In this document: positions 1 through 11,860 of the stretch, piece by piece
Numbering within the stretch: the stretch's first letter is position 1
Layout: every line of letters starts with the position of its first letter
NCBI GenBank assembly: GCA_028554795.2
Contig: CM068830.1
Span: 113,234,214-113,298,213, forward strand
Direction of reading: 5' to 3'
DNA length: 64,000 bases
DNA from: Sinohyriopsis cumingii
Taxonomy: Eukaryota > Mollusca > Bivalvia > Unionida > Unionidae
Program-made: the position numbers and the translations under genes
Notes under the pieces: model-generated
What the model was told of the DNA's origin: nothing
What the model saw: only the letters and a program-made list of their open reading frames with translations
Databases searched by the model: none

Positions 1-1676
1 TATCCGGAGAAATTGTGAGCCATCACCGTGGCATGACGATGACAATCTCCGTAACGTTCGATGTCCTCTTGGCTCCACGTCTTGTCGATGGGGTCTAAGA
101 CCCATTGGGCAAAATCGGCTAACGTGTTCGGTCCCCGAAAGATTTTTTCACGCCCTCCGGGAATCTTACTGCAGTGAGGGCAATGACTGAAAATAGGTTC
201 TTGAATGCGCTTTTCGCACGCTCCATGAGCCACGAAGAAATTAGGAATGTGAATGCCAGTCTCTTGCATGCATTGGAAATCGAAAAAGATGAAATTGCCT
301 TTCTTCTTGTGACCATCCTCTTTCTCTGGTTGGGGTTGGTATTTTTGCACGTAGCATTGGTGTTCCAAATCCACGATGTGGTGACAAATGTGACATTTTT
401 TCTTTCCTCGACATACGTGTGCCTTGGTACTATTGGTACGTATGCCTTGTCCACAGGTAGGGCACAGTCTCAGCAGTTGACAAGCACATTTCTGCTGTGA
501 ACCTTGCGTCTTCAGATGTTGTTGGTAACAGGTAGGGCTGACAAACATGCGCAGACAAGTTGAACAAGGCACTGGTCCTTCGCTCACACAGGGTGCAGAG
601 GCCAAACATCCTGAGCATTTCAATCCACAATGCTTGTGTTGCTCTGGATTATTATGGCCATAGTCACATTTCTCACAGTAATAACTGTATCCCAGGAATC
701 CAGTGATACTGGTAATGGTATCGAAATGGTCATCGTGATAATAGACATGAATGTATTTTCCGTCCTTAAAGTCTTGGCCTCGAAACAACAGAGGTCCGCG
801 CACTTCTTGAGGGTGCACTTTCAAGGTGTAGCGTGGAGCTAGGACATCTTGCAATTTTTGCATCTCAGGAATGCCACAGGGTGTGTCTTTGGACAGTCCG
901 GCTTGTTGTAACAGGAGTTCTGCTTCGTTTCGCTGTTTGGCTCGATCGGATCGTTGAATAGTTTTCCAGGCTCTTTTCCATTCTGCCGTGTCGTTCTTGT
1001 TGGCATAGGTTCGTCCCACCACGATGGCTCGAGCTAAACACATCTGGTCTTGAGGACTGTGAATTTGGACAAGGCTACGCTTAATGCTGCGAAGCTCGTT
1101 CACCAATAACATCTTTTTGCGTCCGGTCCCTTGAGGAGGAGAGACGTGGGTCATGTCCAATGTGGCTTTTCCATCGGTGATGTCAAACTGGTCATTAGAT
1201 TGTTGCACGTGTTGAATCTTGTCCTTGACTTTGGAAGCGGTCAATTCTGCAGGGGTGCTAAACTCGATCCAAACAGGGGATTTCAAACCGTCATGTTGTA
1301 TGGAAAGTCTCAAGCGATCGTCTTCTTTGGGTTGACATTGTCGCTTGAGTGCGGTGAGCAAAGAATCCCACACCCCAGTGATGAACACTTCTGCTTTCTC
1401 TAACGGTACTTCAGCCTTGAAATCTTTAAACTTCACTGTGTATTTTCTAGAGGAGCGCTTTTCCGTCTCTCGAATGGAATAGTATTTTTCAGGGTTGACT
1501 AAGGGTGGTGAACTTGGTTTAGAGGGTTCGGATTCTGGTTCACTCATGTCCTCTTCAAAATCACTGGCATGAATTTGTGCCAAGACTTCAGCCCTGGTAC
1601 GAGGCGATAGATCACGTTTCTGCCTCTTTCTTTCTTCTTCTTCATCTTTCTTCTCGAATGAATAGGATCGTTTCAT
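1..1676 (-). pseudogene. Polinton A protein-primed DNA polymerase B, N-terminal part
   Basis: This is the N-terminal extension of the same polymerase seen whole at 47414-51478, starting at an ATG at 1676 and running off the left edge. It contains the charged KRSYSFEKK-like start and the Cys/His-rich region, but the catalytic polymerase domain is outside the window. It shares a divergent promoter with the zinc-knuckle gene to its right. It is classed as a fossil because its Polinton looks broken. Confidence 0.85.
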
Positions 1677-1810
1677 CTTGAGTGAAAAACGTCAAATGAC
1701 TCAAGTTTAAACACCATAGACTAATTTATAGTCATGGCAGACCAGCGTATATAAAAGGGTGTGTGTCTTGCCCTTTCACTATTCATTTCACTCTCAAACC
1801 GAGCACAACG
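1677..1810. promoter_or_regulatory. Divergent promoter, polymerase / zinc-knuckle gene (copy A)
   Basis: A 134-bp spacer separates two diverging starts. It carries a strong TATA box TATATAAAAG at 1748-1757 for the plus-strand gene, a CTATAAA-type box on the minus strand near 1725, and TGACTCA (AP-1 consensus) near 1697. The same three elements occur in the same order in the spacers of copies B (51479-51612) and C (about 56512-56645). Confidence 0.6.
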
Positions 1811-2271
1811 ATGGAAGAGACTAGCCAAATCGAACGTTTCGTCAGAGCTTTCCGAGGGGTCATTAGAAAATTCTCTTCAGACCAGCCCACGGACTACTCT
1901 CCTTCCTTTCGAGATAAAAGTCAAGATACTTGCTATATCTGTCAGAAGAAAGGGCATTGGTCTTCAGAGTGTCCAGACCGTCTAAAAAGAAAAAAGGGGC
2001 TAAAAAAGACAGAAGTCAAGATACCTGTTATTATTGTCAAGAAAAAGGACATTGGTCTCCAGATTGCCCAAAAAAGAAACAAGAGGTGTCAGAAGAAAAG
2101 AGGGATTCTTCAGAAGAGAGGGATTCTTCAGAGGAAGAAGAGGAAGAAAGAAGACAATACTATTTACAAGAGGCAAAGAAAAAGAAACAGGAGAAGAAAA
2201 GAAGAAGGGAAAAAAGTGAGGAGGAGGAAGAGGAAAAGACGGTGAAGAAATTGAAAAAACAGAGAGACTAA
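1811..2271 (+). CDS. Double zinc-knuckle (CCHC) protein, copy A
   Basis: The ATG at 1811 lies about 55 bp after the TATA box. The protein begins MEETSQIERF and has two retroviral-type knuckles, CYICQKKGHWSSEC and CYYCQEKGHWSPDC, each fitting CX2CX4HX4C. A Lys/Glu/Ser-rich low-complexity tail follows. Knuckles of this type usually bind single-stranded nucleic acid; the role in a Polinton is unknown. The exact end of the tail is not settled. An AATAAA lies about 80 bp downstream (near 2350), so this unit appears to use ordinary polyadenylation, unlike its neighbours. Confidence 0.65.
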
Positions 2272-2502
2272 ACAATGAAACAGAAGAAGTTAATGAACTT
2301 TTTAAAGTGTTCTGTTGTGAATTGTGAATTGGATTGTTAATATTTATAAAGAATAAATTAATGATATAAGGTAAGTGTCTTTGAGTTTTGATTTTAAAAT
2401 AAGAAGCTACACTCACGCACTCATATACACGTAATATAGGGGTAAAATGTTTTTTTGAGTTATTGGCAATTGAAATTGTATTTCTTTTCGAGAGAAGTGG
2501 GT

Positions 2503-2518
2503 GGCCCTGAAAAGGGCC
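2503..2518 (-). terminator. Histone-type 3' stem-loop
   Basis: Read on the minus strand this is GGCCCTTTTCAGGGCC followed by ACCCA, and about 10 nt later by TCTCGAAAAGAAA. That matches the metazoan histone mRNA stem-loop consensus (GGYYCTNTTNNAGRRCC with ACCCA) plus a purine-rich U7-binding-like element. It lies about 25 bp after the stop of the minus-strand coiled-coil gene. Confidence 0.8.
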
Positions 2519-2540
2519 TTTTTTTGGTGAAGGGGTGAGT

Positions 2541-3118
2541 TTAAGCAATCAACTTTAACTGCCTTAAGCCCTTGCCACGGCCGAGGCCTACTTCTGGACT
2601 GCGTACTGTTGATGATGATGATTTGGTTGAAATCACTAAGGGTGGTACGATAGGCTTAGTCACAGGGTTGACGTGTTTAGCTCGGGAAGGTCGTATTCTC
2701 TTCGGTCGTAATAAAGAAGTCTGATACATTTGTTTCAGACTTCTTAACTCCGCTAAAATGTCCAACAGTACCGTGACCGTTTGATTTTCACCCTCTTGTT
2801 TCTTTGCTGCTACTTCTTCTTCTTCTTGTTGCTGTTGTTTTTTTCTTACCTCTTCTTCTTGCTGCTGTTGCTGTAGGAGAAAAGCTTGTTCCGCTTCCTT
2901 TTGTCGTTGCATACATTTCTCCAATTCTTCTTTCTGTCTCTGTCTAAAATTATCCACTTGCGGTAATGAAGAAGGTAACGAAGGTTCCGGAACAAATTCT
3001 TGCGAGGTAAGAAAATCCACAAAATCCCAATTTACCTCTTCTGAAAGTAAGTCCGGGTTCCCTTGGGTGGTCTCCACTGCTGGTGCACCCCAATGAATCG
3101 TTTTCTGAGTTTCCGTCT
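2541..3118 (-). pseudogene. Gln-rich coiled-coil accessory protein, copy A
   Basis: This is a homolog of 52362-52937. Visible parts are an acidic N-terminal stretch around LLSEEVNWDFVDFL, a long Glu/Gln/Lys coiled coil, a short conserved helix ILAELRSLKQMYQTSL and a basic Arg/Gly C-terminus ending LKLIA. The family is not recognised. It is transcribed divergently from the 76-aa gene and ends in a histone-type stem-loop. It is classed as a fossil with copy A. Confidence 0.65.
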
Positions 3119-3338
3119 TGTTGAATCACTGTCACATAGATTGACTGCACACAGGCGCTAGCGAATCTATATAGACCACGTGACGTCACAAACTGCTCTC
3201 TTCGGATTGGATGCGGGCTGACTGAATTTTGTAACGCGTGTTCGGATTGGTGAATGAACTCAATCCGTTTCAATCCTTCCTCTACCTATAAATAAGCGCA
3301 GTTCACTGCATTGATTCACCTGTTCTCGTCGCTTCAAG
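3119..3338. promoter_or_regulatory. Divergent promoter with ATF/CREB palindrome, copy A
   Basis: The spacer holds a CTATATAG box for the minus gene, the palindrome TGACGTCA at 3181-3188, two ATTGG (inverted CCAAT) boxes, and CTATAAATA at 3286-3294 about 45 bp before the plus-strand ATG. The same set and order recur at 52938-53156 and in copy C. Confidence 0.65.
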
Positions 3339-3569
3339 ATGTGGACCACAGTCGAATCATCCATCCTTGTGTCTTCCATGATGTTTAGGACGGACATGCT
3401 CATGTATGTCCGGTCCAAGTGGACCGTTGTCGACAAGTCAGATACCAGTCTGTGGATACGAAGAGTGTATGTAGAAAGACAAGGTTGCCTCAAGAGGACA
3501 CTGATTTATGGCCCTCGAGTAAGACGCAGCTTGAGGACAAGAAGATGCCGCAGATGCCCTTTATGTTAA
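3339..3569 (+). CDS. 76-aa basic accessory protein, copy A
   Basis: A short open frame of 76 residues starting MWTTVESS and ending in a basic, Cys-containing tail, CRRCPLC. It is not recognised. Conservation in three Polinton copies (also 53157-53387 and 54768-54995), with its own TATA box and a stem-loop 25 bp after the stop, argues that it is a real gene. A single CXXC motif alone does not make a known zinc finger. Confidence 0.65.
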   Translation: MWTTVESSILVSSMMFRTDMLMYVRSKWTVVDKSDTSLWIRRVYVERQGCLKRTLIYGPRVRRSLRTRRCRRCPLC

Positions 3570-3593
3570 TGGATACATTAACATAAAACCAAA

Positions 3594-3609
3594 GGCCCTT
3601 TTCAGGGCC
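3594..3609 (+). terminator. Histone-type 3' stem-loop
   Basis: The match to the histone stem-loop is close: CCAAA, then GGCCCTTTTCAGGGCC, then ACCCA, then TTTCTCGAAAAGAGA as a U7-like downstream element. It follows the 76-aa gene on the same strand and forms the inner edge of the terminal repeat. Confidence 0.85.
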
Positions 3610-3871
3610 ACCCACATTTCTCGAAAAGAGAATGACTTTGGATTGCCTACCCCTTTTTTTTAAAAAAAAATTTAAAAAAAAAAAAATCCCATATTCAATT
3701 CCCCCTTGTCCCTAGATAGACCCACACTTTATTCCCCCCATGTTCAATTCCCCTTGTCGCTATATTTGCCCACGATTTTTCTCCATGTTAAATTTCCCTT
3801 GTCGCTATATTTGCCCAGGGGGGTCTGTAATGCTAATTCCCATTGTCGCTCTAGTGCCCCACTTTACTACT
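3594..3871. repeat. Terminal repeat of Polinton A (right end)
   Basis: It runs from the stem-loop to the element end and contains an A/T homopolymer palindrome (3651-3687) and about four short tandem units containing CCATGTTAAATT-like and TTGTCGCTATATTTGCCC-like blocks. It has the same architecture as the terminal repeats of B, C and E but a different unit sequence from B. Confidence 0.75.
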
Positions 3872-4248
3872 ATCGTGCGACTGTACAATGGGTATACGTT
3901 TGGTTCAATTATTGTTCTAATTGCATAGTTGTGTTCATAAGATTATTTTGAATCTTAATCGGAGTTCATATTTGAGATTATGTGAATCTCTCTTGCAGTG
4001 TAGAATACGTTTCGAAACGTATATGCAGTCCATGAAGTTTCTTGGATCTGTACTTCATACTGATTTCATATTTTGTTTTTTTTTTTCAATGTGTGAATGT
4101 TGTGTAGAGTAATTTGAGTCAATCGTATGCTGAGAGCGTGAGAGAATCATTGTATTGTTACATCATATATTTTTCTTTATTAATTCATTTCATAAATTTC
4201 CATCTTTCTCATATTGTGTTTGTTTTATTCATTTAGTCCAAAAACCCA
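3872..4248 (+). repeat. Gypsy 5' LTR, distal part
   Basis: This stretch is a direct repeat of about 6371-6748: shared blocks include TACGTTTGGTTCAATTATTG and TTTTGAATCTTAATCGGAGT. It begins exactly where Polinton A ends. Confidence 0.8.
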
Positions 4249-4249
4249 C

Positions 4250-5620
4250 GTGGGTGTTGCAAGGGAATGGGTAGGTCATGTCGATGTGAGTGCGGAGTTG
4301 ACCAAAGAGCAGCGTCAACAAATTAATGCGCTTTTGATTAAATACTCGGACGTATTCACCGACAGACCAGGTTGTACAACCTTGATAGACCTTAGAATTA
4401 AACTGAATACATCTTACCCCATTAGAATCAAAGTTTATCCGGTACCATACAACGCACGAGAAGCTGTGGACGAAGAGGTGAGTACAATGTTAGATCTGGG
4501 GGTGATTGACCCCTCCAACTCGCCATATTCTTCTCCTGTAGTGCTAGTCAGAAAATAAGATGGGACGAACCGATTCTGTATCGACTTCCGACAATTAAAT
4601 AAAGTAACTGTGTTCGATACAGAACCAATGCCAGATATGGAGGGTCTATTTGCGAAGTTGTCGGGTAACCGATGGATTTCCAAATTAGATCTGTACAATG
4701 AATATTGGCAGGTTTCCATTTTTCAAGGGTCCCGTATTTTGACAGCATTTGCGACCCAGAAAGGATTATATCAGTTCAAGGTAATGCCATTCGGGTTAGT
4801 ATGTGCCAGTGCCTCCTGTTGTCGTTTGATGCGCAAGTTGCTAAAAGGTTGAGCAAGCGTTGATAACTTTGTAGACGACATATTCGTGTACACGAATTCT
4901 TGGAGTGAGCACGTGTCCGTCTTGGGGGAACTCTTCAATAGACTCCGCAGAGCGAACCTCGCTGTGAAACCCACTAAATGCAGTATTGGCTATACATTTT
5001 TATATTGTCTGGGTCATAGGGTCAGTGGTTCGGGTCAGTTGAAACCTCAACCCAAGCAAGTGGAAGCGATTAGAAACGCACCAAAACCGGATAACAAAAC
5101 GCAAGTTCGTTCATTTCTAGGTCTAGTAGGGTTTTATAGAAAGTTTATACCAAACTTTGCAGCCATTGCTAGCCCACTGTCTGATATGACAAAGAAGGGG
5201 CAACCAAACAAAGTAGATTGGGGACTGCCACAGGATAGAGCTTTTTGCGCGCTGAAACAGAAATTAATCCGTGCACCTATATTAAAATTCCCAGATGTTA
5301 GCAAACCCTTTATTTTATGAACAGACGCCTCTGAAACTGGGTTGGGGGCAGTTTTACTGCAATAGCAAGATAACAAGTTACCAGTAGCTTACTCGAGTAG
5401 GAAATTGCTACTCAGGGAGAAAAAACTATTCCGTTATTGAGAAAGAGTGTTTGGCCATAGTGTGGAGAATTGAGAAGTATCATGCGTATCTTCTTGGGAG
5501 AGATTTCGTTCTCGAGACTGATCACCAACCCCTATTGAATTTAATCTAGGCCAAGGTCGCTAATGCCCGATTGATGCGTTGGGCGCTGACACACCGTGAG
5601 GAGTTGAAAATATAGGGGCA
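4250..5620 (+). pseudogene. Gypsy pol fragment: reverse transcriptase and RNase H
   Basis: Typical Ty3/gypsy blocks appear in order: a VFTDRPG-type lead-in, YPIRIKVYPVPYNAREAVDE, GVIDPSNSPYSSPVVLVRK, KLDLYNEYWQV, FKVMPFGL, FVDDIFVY (the catalytic [F/Y]xDD box) and FLGLVGFYRKFIPNFA, followed by RNase H-like sequence. It is broken, with several breaks. Confidence 0.85.
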
Positions 5621-5803
5621 TACTAATTGAGTAGGGCATGAGTGGAAATTTTGGATAATTTTTTACCCAGTATGGAAAATCCAGATTTCAGTATAACCAG
5701 TGTAAATATTGTAACATATCATTAGTAGTTATTTTTCTTTTATTCTTGAGGGTTTTTTTAAAAAAAAAATGTGTACATTTGTTTCTTTTTTGGGGAGAGG
5801 TAT

Positions 5804-6771
5804 TGTCACACAATTATAACTATGTGACTATTTCTCGTTGTACATGCGTGCAACGTTATCTAGGGTGAATAAGTGTTTTTCCAGGTAAGAGACTGTATTA
5901 ACATGTTCATCTCAAGAAATTATTTGCGACGAAGGGACATTAATAACATGATATTCACGGCTATTTAACCCTGACTTAGGCTCACTCTCTTATGGATTTA
6001 AGTAAGATCGATTTCTAAATCGAGACTGGTCGTTTTGGATCACGTCAATGAGTGTACGCTCTCCATTGTTCTCCAGTCATAGGGATGATGTGACTGTCGC
6101 TCTGATTGTGACAGTGACTGTGAATATGACTAGAACTGTCTGAAGCTGTATAAAGTTGTTTAGAGCTGTCTGGAGTTTCCAGAGTATTTAAGGCTGCGTG
6201 CTGTGTCGATACGTCTGTATGTATATTCGTATGTCTGTGCCACGGACGTAGACGTAGCAAATTCAAAAATGGTGCTGTATGCTGTCTGTACGTGTAACGT
6301 ATGACTGTACATGTGGTGGATCCATAAAGTGTGTGAGCGGCCGCTAAGAGTGTGGGCCAACCCAAGGAATCATGCGACTGTACAAGGGGTCTAGAAGCAT
6401 ACGTTTGGTTCAATTATTGTTCCAATTGTATAGTTGTGTTCATAAGATTATTTTGAATCTTAATCGGAGTTATATTCGAGATTATGTGAATCTGTCTTAT
6501 AGTGTAAAATACTGTTTGAAGCATATATGCAGTCCATGAGGTTTCATGGATCTGTACTTCATATTGATTTCATATTTTGGTTTATTTTCAATGTGTGAAT
6601 GTTGTGTAGAGTGATTTGAGTCAATCGTTTGTTGATAGCGTGAGAGAAACATTGTATTTTTACATCATATATTTTTCTGTATTAATTCATTTCATAAATT
6701 TCCATCTTTCTTACATTGTGTTTGTTTTATTCATTTAGTCCAAAAACTTACTCGGTTTCTTTTCTGCGACA
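5804..6771 (+). repeat. Gypsy 3' LTR (968 bp)
   Basis: It follows a purine-rich tract (GGGGAGAGG, 5792-5800). It begins TGTCACACAA and ends CTGCGACA, the TGT...ACA ends expected for LTRs. Its distal 380 bp match 3872-4248. Confidence 0.75.
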
Positions 6772-9700
6772 ATGTTATTAAATCATACTAATTACCTAGA
6801 TCAGCTGTAATACATTTAAATGTTTGAATTAGCTCCGACTTGTTCCTCATATTGCTTAGTTTATATTTCCCACTCTTTTCAATATGCGGCACGTTAAGTT
6901 TTCAAGCACATAACTATGCTATGTTTGTAGTCCCTTACTTTATTCATTGAAACCATCTTTCATGGTTCAATAATAAGTGACATATGAAAAAAGTAGTTCA
7001 GAAAATAAAATAAGCAATAAAAGGAGATTGTGATTAGTCACTAAAGGTAAAGAACTACTTTTTCTAGCGGACAGACATTAAAGGTATCTGCAGACTGCAT
7101 TTATTCCATTCATTCTGTAAATACACAGTTGCTTGCAGTCAATCGTAACTGCGTTGGAAATGCATGTATGTGTATTTGTATGTGATATACATAAAATATA
7201 TGTATAGTAGATACACTGTATCTCTGATATACTATATGCTGTATAACGTTTGTCATTAAAAGGAAACTCAGCAAGGCTTGTTTTCTTTCATGAAAATTTT
7301 ATACTTATTTTACTCGTGACGGTAAGCATTTACTCAAAAAACGTAGATATGCTTTATATATTATTTTGATTCTGACATTGACATTGAATAATGTCTGCTC
7401 GTTTGCAATACCTGATAATATTTTTTAAAAACAATATATTACAGGCTAGATGTGGCTTTTGTATAACGGTTGTATAAGCCTTTCAATAGTTTTAGCTTGA
7501 CTTACTTTTTATACTTTTTAGGCCAGAGGAAGAGAAGGAAATTGATTGCATACATTATTTTTAAAACTGTCGAAACTAATGCTTTTCATCTATATTTGGC
7601 TGGTGAACTGTGATTTAGTTCCTAATAGTGCAGCACATTATGATATAAACATAATTGTCATTTCGAAAACAAATGCTTCAGTTTTTATTATTTGTGTTTT
7701 TATAACCTCAATAGCTTTCGCCAAAGCCATGAAAGCTTGACTTCTAAATAGTTTGAGTTCACTATGCAAAATATAATCACAGAATATTAGCAAAGGATAA
7801 AAGGACTCTAATTATTACCATTTATCAGGTACTGGAGGAAGCAAATGTCCTGTTAGTTGCATTTGATTTGTTTGCTAATTGGAAGACTTGTTTTGAAAGC
7901 GAATACTGATTAAGGCATTTAGTGATTATTTTGTCATGATAGCTATATCTATAGTCTTTCAAAACGGTGTATATATTATTTGCTGTGTCAAAAGAGGAAT
8001 AGTTAAAACCCAACAGTGCTATGAAAGCAGTGATCGTTTTTGAAAATATACTTTTATGGAAAAAAATTGTTTATGTTAGACGAGTGCATATTGTCAGATC
8101 TCGACATTTCACTCAATAAATTGTAGTAAAGATAGCACTGCAAAATGATATTATGTGGAATATTGTTATAATAGTAAAAAGTCATTGTTTATATGACAAA
8201 TATTCAACAATACCGGCAACACTTTATTGGGTATATTGGTCAGGTTATGTTTAACGCTGGTCTCGATCATACTTGATCGCAAGAAGTAGAAACCTAGATT
8301 TGGATAAAAGTATGTCTGTCGTTTCTTTTAGAATGTTAATGGATTTAACAGTGACATGCATTGTACAGGCAGGTAAAATAAAAGTATGTTTCGGAAGTTG
8401 AATCGAAAACCCCATGAACTCTGGTAATTCTTTTCGAGACGCCAATATCTAAATATTTATTCAATATCTAATCTTTAAAATCCATAGATCTCTAACTAGA
8501 AAAGAAAAGTGGAGATTGCATTCCTCATATGTATCGTACTATATTGTCACAAGTATTAAAAACGAGATATAAAAGCGAATCAGTGTTTAATTAAGCATAT
8601 TTGAGTCATGTCTCTAAATACTGGTACCTTTGCGGTAATTGTTTGAATGCTAACACAGATAGGTTTTGACGGATACGTTATGAAAGACTGAGTGAAATGT
8701 AGCAAACATTTCGTTACTCAAGTATTGTAAATTATATGAAAATTGCTGCACAGATTAATAGTGTTATCACAGTATTATCCCATGTGTAGCCTCGTATAGC
8801 CAGCATAGTAATAAATTCCGGTCATTCAATTTTCCATTAGAATATTTCTTTTGCAGACGAGTGCCTATTAACATGATCCATTTATGTTAATGTGGTTGTC
8901 TACCACTGATCAGATGCATCAAGAGTTTCGGCAATTTCAAATGGAAATCTAGATTACAATTACGTTCATTGCATATTACGTGAAACAAATTATTTATTTA
9001 TTTAAAGAATTTCTATTTCTTTGCATCTAAAATGTTAAGTCCTGAACAACTCACTAATACAATTGTTTTTATCCCTATACTTGACCTCCATTTAAAGTAG
9101 AGAACTGTTTTGTCTTTTGTAATTTTTTTCGGTGTACGTATGGACCAGTTCAAAACCATGAATTTTCCTAAACATAATAACACGAATCCACAGGCCATTT
9201 AACTGCATGCATCTCTGATTGTCTTGATGCTATCAGTGATACATGGTTCATATGGTTAATGATATTGCTTAAGTAAGACCAATGATCGGGTTTATGTAGC
9301 ACATCAACCAACATTTTTTTCTTTCATTCAACATCTATAATGTGGGCTGGCCTGGGCGTAATTTCAAATGACATTTCGACGATCAAACTCTATAAACTTT
9401 CATTGTATATGCATATATTTATAGACACATTGATATATACACATACACACGTTCCTAGATAAATTATGAATAATTATAAATAATGCCCAAATTAATATTA
9501 CACTTGAAACAATTAGCCATTCTCTATATTGTGATATCTACGGGCAGTGCTTATTACATTTACCATTAATGGGTTTCGAACATTTACTGGTTATATTTTT
9601 TATTCTTACAGCTAATGTGGCTTACTAAATTTTCGGTTGAGGTTATTATATTAATGGGAGTTTATATTCATTATTGAAAGATGCATTATATTTATGGGAG

Positions 9701-11048
9701 TTTATTACATGGATAGTTTGACCACCCAATAATTGATAGCTTTATCCCATTTTATCCCACATTGATAGAGTGACCAAACGCCATATGTCCAGAAGGACTC
9801 CTCATCAGAAAATGATGGAAATATATTGCCGTAACAGGATTGTAGGCACAAAACAAACATTTTGTAAGATTCAAAATACAACTTATTTCCCTAAAATTAA
9901 AATTAACAGTTTGTAAATGAAATCATAGTTAGTCCTAAACGTTCTATCGCAAGTCTGAAACTATCGAGTAATCCAAATAAGTTCAAGTGGTTATACAAAT
10001 TAAGTTCACTCTGTTGTGATATTGTGCCAATAGTTTTGATGTATCACAATTATAATCCTAAATGTTTTAAATGAATTCACAATGTTATATATAAGGACTT
10101 AAACTAACAGAACAAGACATGTTAAATCCAACAAGCGTTCAATTTTCCAAATATAAAATATTTAAATAAAATACAAAATTGCAAAATTGCTGTTTTTCTC
10201 ATTTATATCTAATTTATTTTAAAATTCTCTGAGTGTCTAATGCTAAAACAGATACAAAAATGAGATATATTATTTTGTTTCTCATTTTTCGTACTGCAAC
10301 ATGATGGAATACTGTTTTCTGTTTAATTTTCATCTCGTGTCTTTCGATCGCCTTCTGTAAGCAGTTGTCAAGGCAATTGCACCCTAACTAGTTCTTGTCC
10401 AAGGAGAGGGGTGTCTCATTTTTCCATAAATAAATCTGTATTTCTTTTGTCAAATACACTAATGAATTATCAAGTACATAATTCAGTATGGGCACACCAT
10501 ATACAATAATGGAGATAAGTACATAGTATTCATATAAAACGAGTACTTTCACAGCCAAGGTTTTCAAACTTTATCCAGTTGCACAACCGTCAATATCTTT
10601 ATTCACCTGTTTATAAGATGCTGATAATGTTTACACCCAAACTCTAATTAATACGATGTCGAAAATAATATCCAAGACGTATCAGTAAGATGAGATAATA
10701 TTTACACCTGAAGATGTGTTCTTAGAATTTATATAATAATATGAACCTAACCGGGTTTGTTTGTTTTAGAGATTTTAAGTCTTGAATCGCTTTACTTATT
10801 GAAAAGCCTTAAAAGTTAGAGGACATCAACATTATCGTAGTAATTATTATAATTTTGAAATTCAGCCGTGACTTTAAGCACGATAAATTTAATTTATGCA
10901 TATTTAGATATCTAATATCATTCTATATGTATAATTGCAAGAAATATTGTGCTAGATCACGATTTTTATCAAACTCAGATAACAAAACGCTTGAATACCT
11001 AACCCTGCAGAAAGACAACAATTGTTCCGGTTCCCTGAATTTGGTGGA

Positions 11049-11050
<2 letters not shown>
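6772..11050. other. AT-rich non-coding stretch
   Basis: No open frame here has recognisable protein motifs; all are short and in AT-rich composition. One copy of dispersed repeat R1 lies at 9791-9898. I see nothing else. Confidence 0.6.
9791..9898 (+). repeat. Dispersed repeat R1, copy 1
   Basis: It shares ACTCCTCRTCAGAAAATGAT, RTAGGCACAAA and GTAAGATTCAAAATA blocks with 11549-11660 in the same orientation. It is about 110 bp, non-coding and of unknown class. Confidence 0.6.

Positions 11051-11088
<38 letters not shown>
11051..11088. repeat. (CT)n microsatellite
   Basis: About 19 CT units. Confidence 0.95.
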
Positions 11089-11093
<5 letters not shown>

Positions 11094-11548
11094 GTTTGTG
11101 TATTTATATATCTAGTTTAGTAATGATTTTAATTTATTTATTCGTTTGCTATTGGAAATAATTTCAATAAGTAACGAATCCACTATTTTTGTGATTCTAT
11201 GTATTTAAATGCATTTCTTTTTTGTCTTAAAATCTTCAGAAAATGGAGGAATAAAAGAATATCATCATCATCCATGTTTGTGTATTTACGGATTATATTT
11301 CACTACCGTTTAATTTCATGCCGTTTTACAAATAAATGTTATTCCTAACTATCTTAGGCTAGTTGATATCTTACGTACACATTCATTTTTGTGGTTTAGA
11401 ATATCCAAATAAAAGATTATGATGGTTAGAAATAACATTTAATTTATTTATTTCAAGCTGGTCATTTCATACTTTCAGCTGGGCACCATCTGTACGAGAA
11501 TACAATAGTGATCCTTTGAAAAGTGTAAGAACTATCCTGGCATAAACA

Positions 11549-11660
11549 GAAGAACTCCTCGTCAGAAAATGATGGAAAGTTATTGCCGAAACATGATCAT
11601 AGGCACAAACCGAAACATTGTGTAAGATTCAAAATATAGTTTTTTTTTCCCTAAAATATA
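11549..11660 (+). repeat. Dispersed repeat R1, copy 2
   Basis: Diverged copy of 9791-9898. Confidence 0.6.
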
Positions 11661-11734
11661 AAGTGTTAATTTACCGTCTACCAGTCCTTACAATCAAAAT
11701 GGATTTATTTGTGGCGCGTGCAATTACTTTCAGC

Positions 11735-11860
11735 ATGTGTGTGTGATTTCGATTTTTAATGTAGCTTTAAAATAATTCCAGTCATATCGCTATGATGTCT
11801 GCAGTGTGGCAGTTTATAGAGATGTCTAGCACTGGTGTATCATGCTGCAGATATGTAGCA
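11735..11860 (+). repeat. Dispersed repeat R2, copy 1
   Basis: It matches 18091-18215 over TTTTTAATGTAGCTT, AGTCATATCGCTATGAT, CTGCAG and ATCATGCTGCAGA blocks. The family is unknown; a SINE or MITE is plausible. Confidence 0.6.

Larger units (their letters stand above)
1..3871. mobile_element. Polinton A, right arm (fossil, continues left of the window)
   Basis: The sequence parallels the right arm of the whole Polinton at 33640-53798 in gene order and orientation: N-terminal part of the family B polymerase (minus), zinc-knuckle gene (plus), coiled-coil gene (minus), 76-aa basic gene (plus), then the terminal repeat. The outer end reads ...CTTTACTACT at 3871; its complement begins AGTAGT, like the other Polinton ends here. 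The end sits inside a gypsy LTR, so the Polinton arrived later than the LTR element. Some 16 kb, including the other end, would lie to the left if it was full length. The copy looks broken, and it differs visibly from copy B, so it is probably older. Confidence 0.88.
3872..6771 (+). mobile_element. Ty3/gypsy LTR retrotransposon (fossil, internally deleted)
   Basis: A partial 5' LTR, a pol fragment and a complete-looking 3' LTR are present; gag, protease and most of the integrase region are not visible. Polinton A is inserted in the 5' LTR. The element is clearly broken, with many breaks, and the two LTR copies differ at many positions, so it is old. Confidence 0.82.

Noticed and set aside
2503-2518. 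Reading the GGCCC...GGGCC palindromes as simple rho-independent-type or generic hairpins
   Set aside because: A fixed TTTTCA loop, ACCCA-like 3' flank, downstream purine block and constant orientation after genes fit the histone element far better.
2000-2548. 182-residue minus-strand open frame rich in Ser/Phe/Pro
   Set aside because: It is the complement of the Lys/Glu-rich tail of the zinc-knuckle gene.
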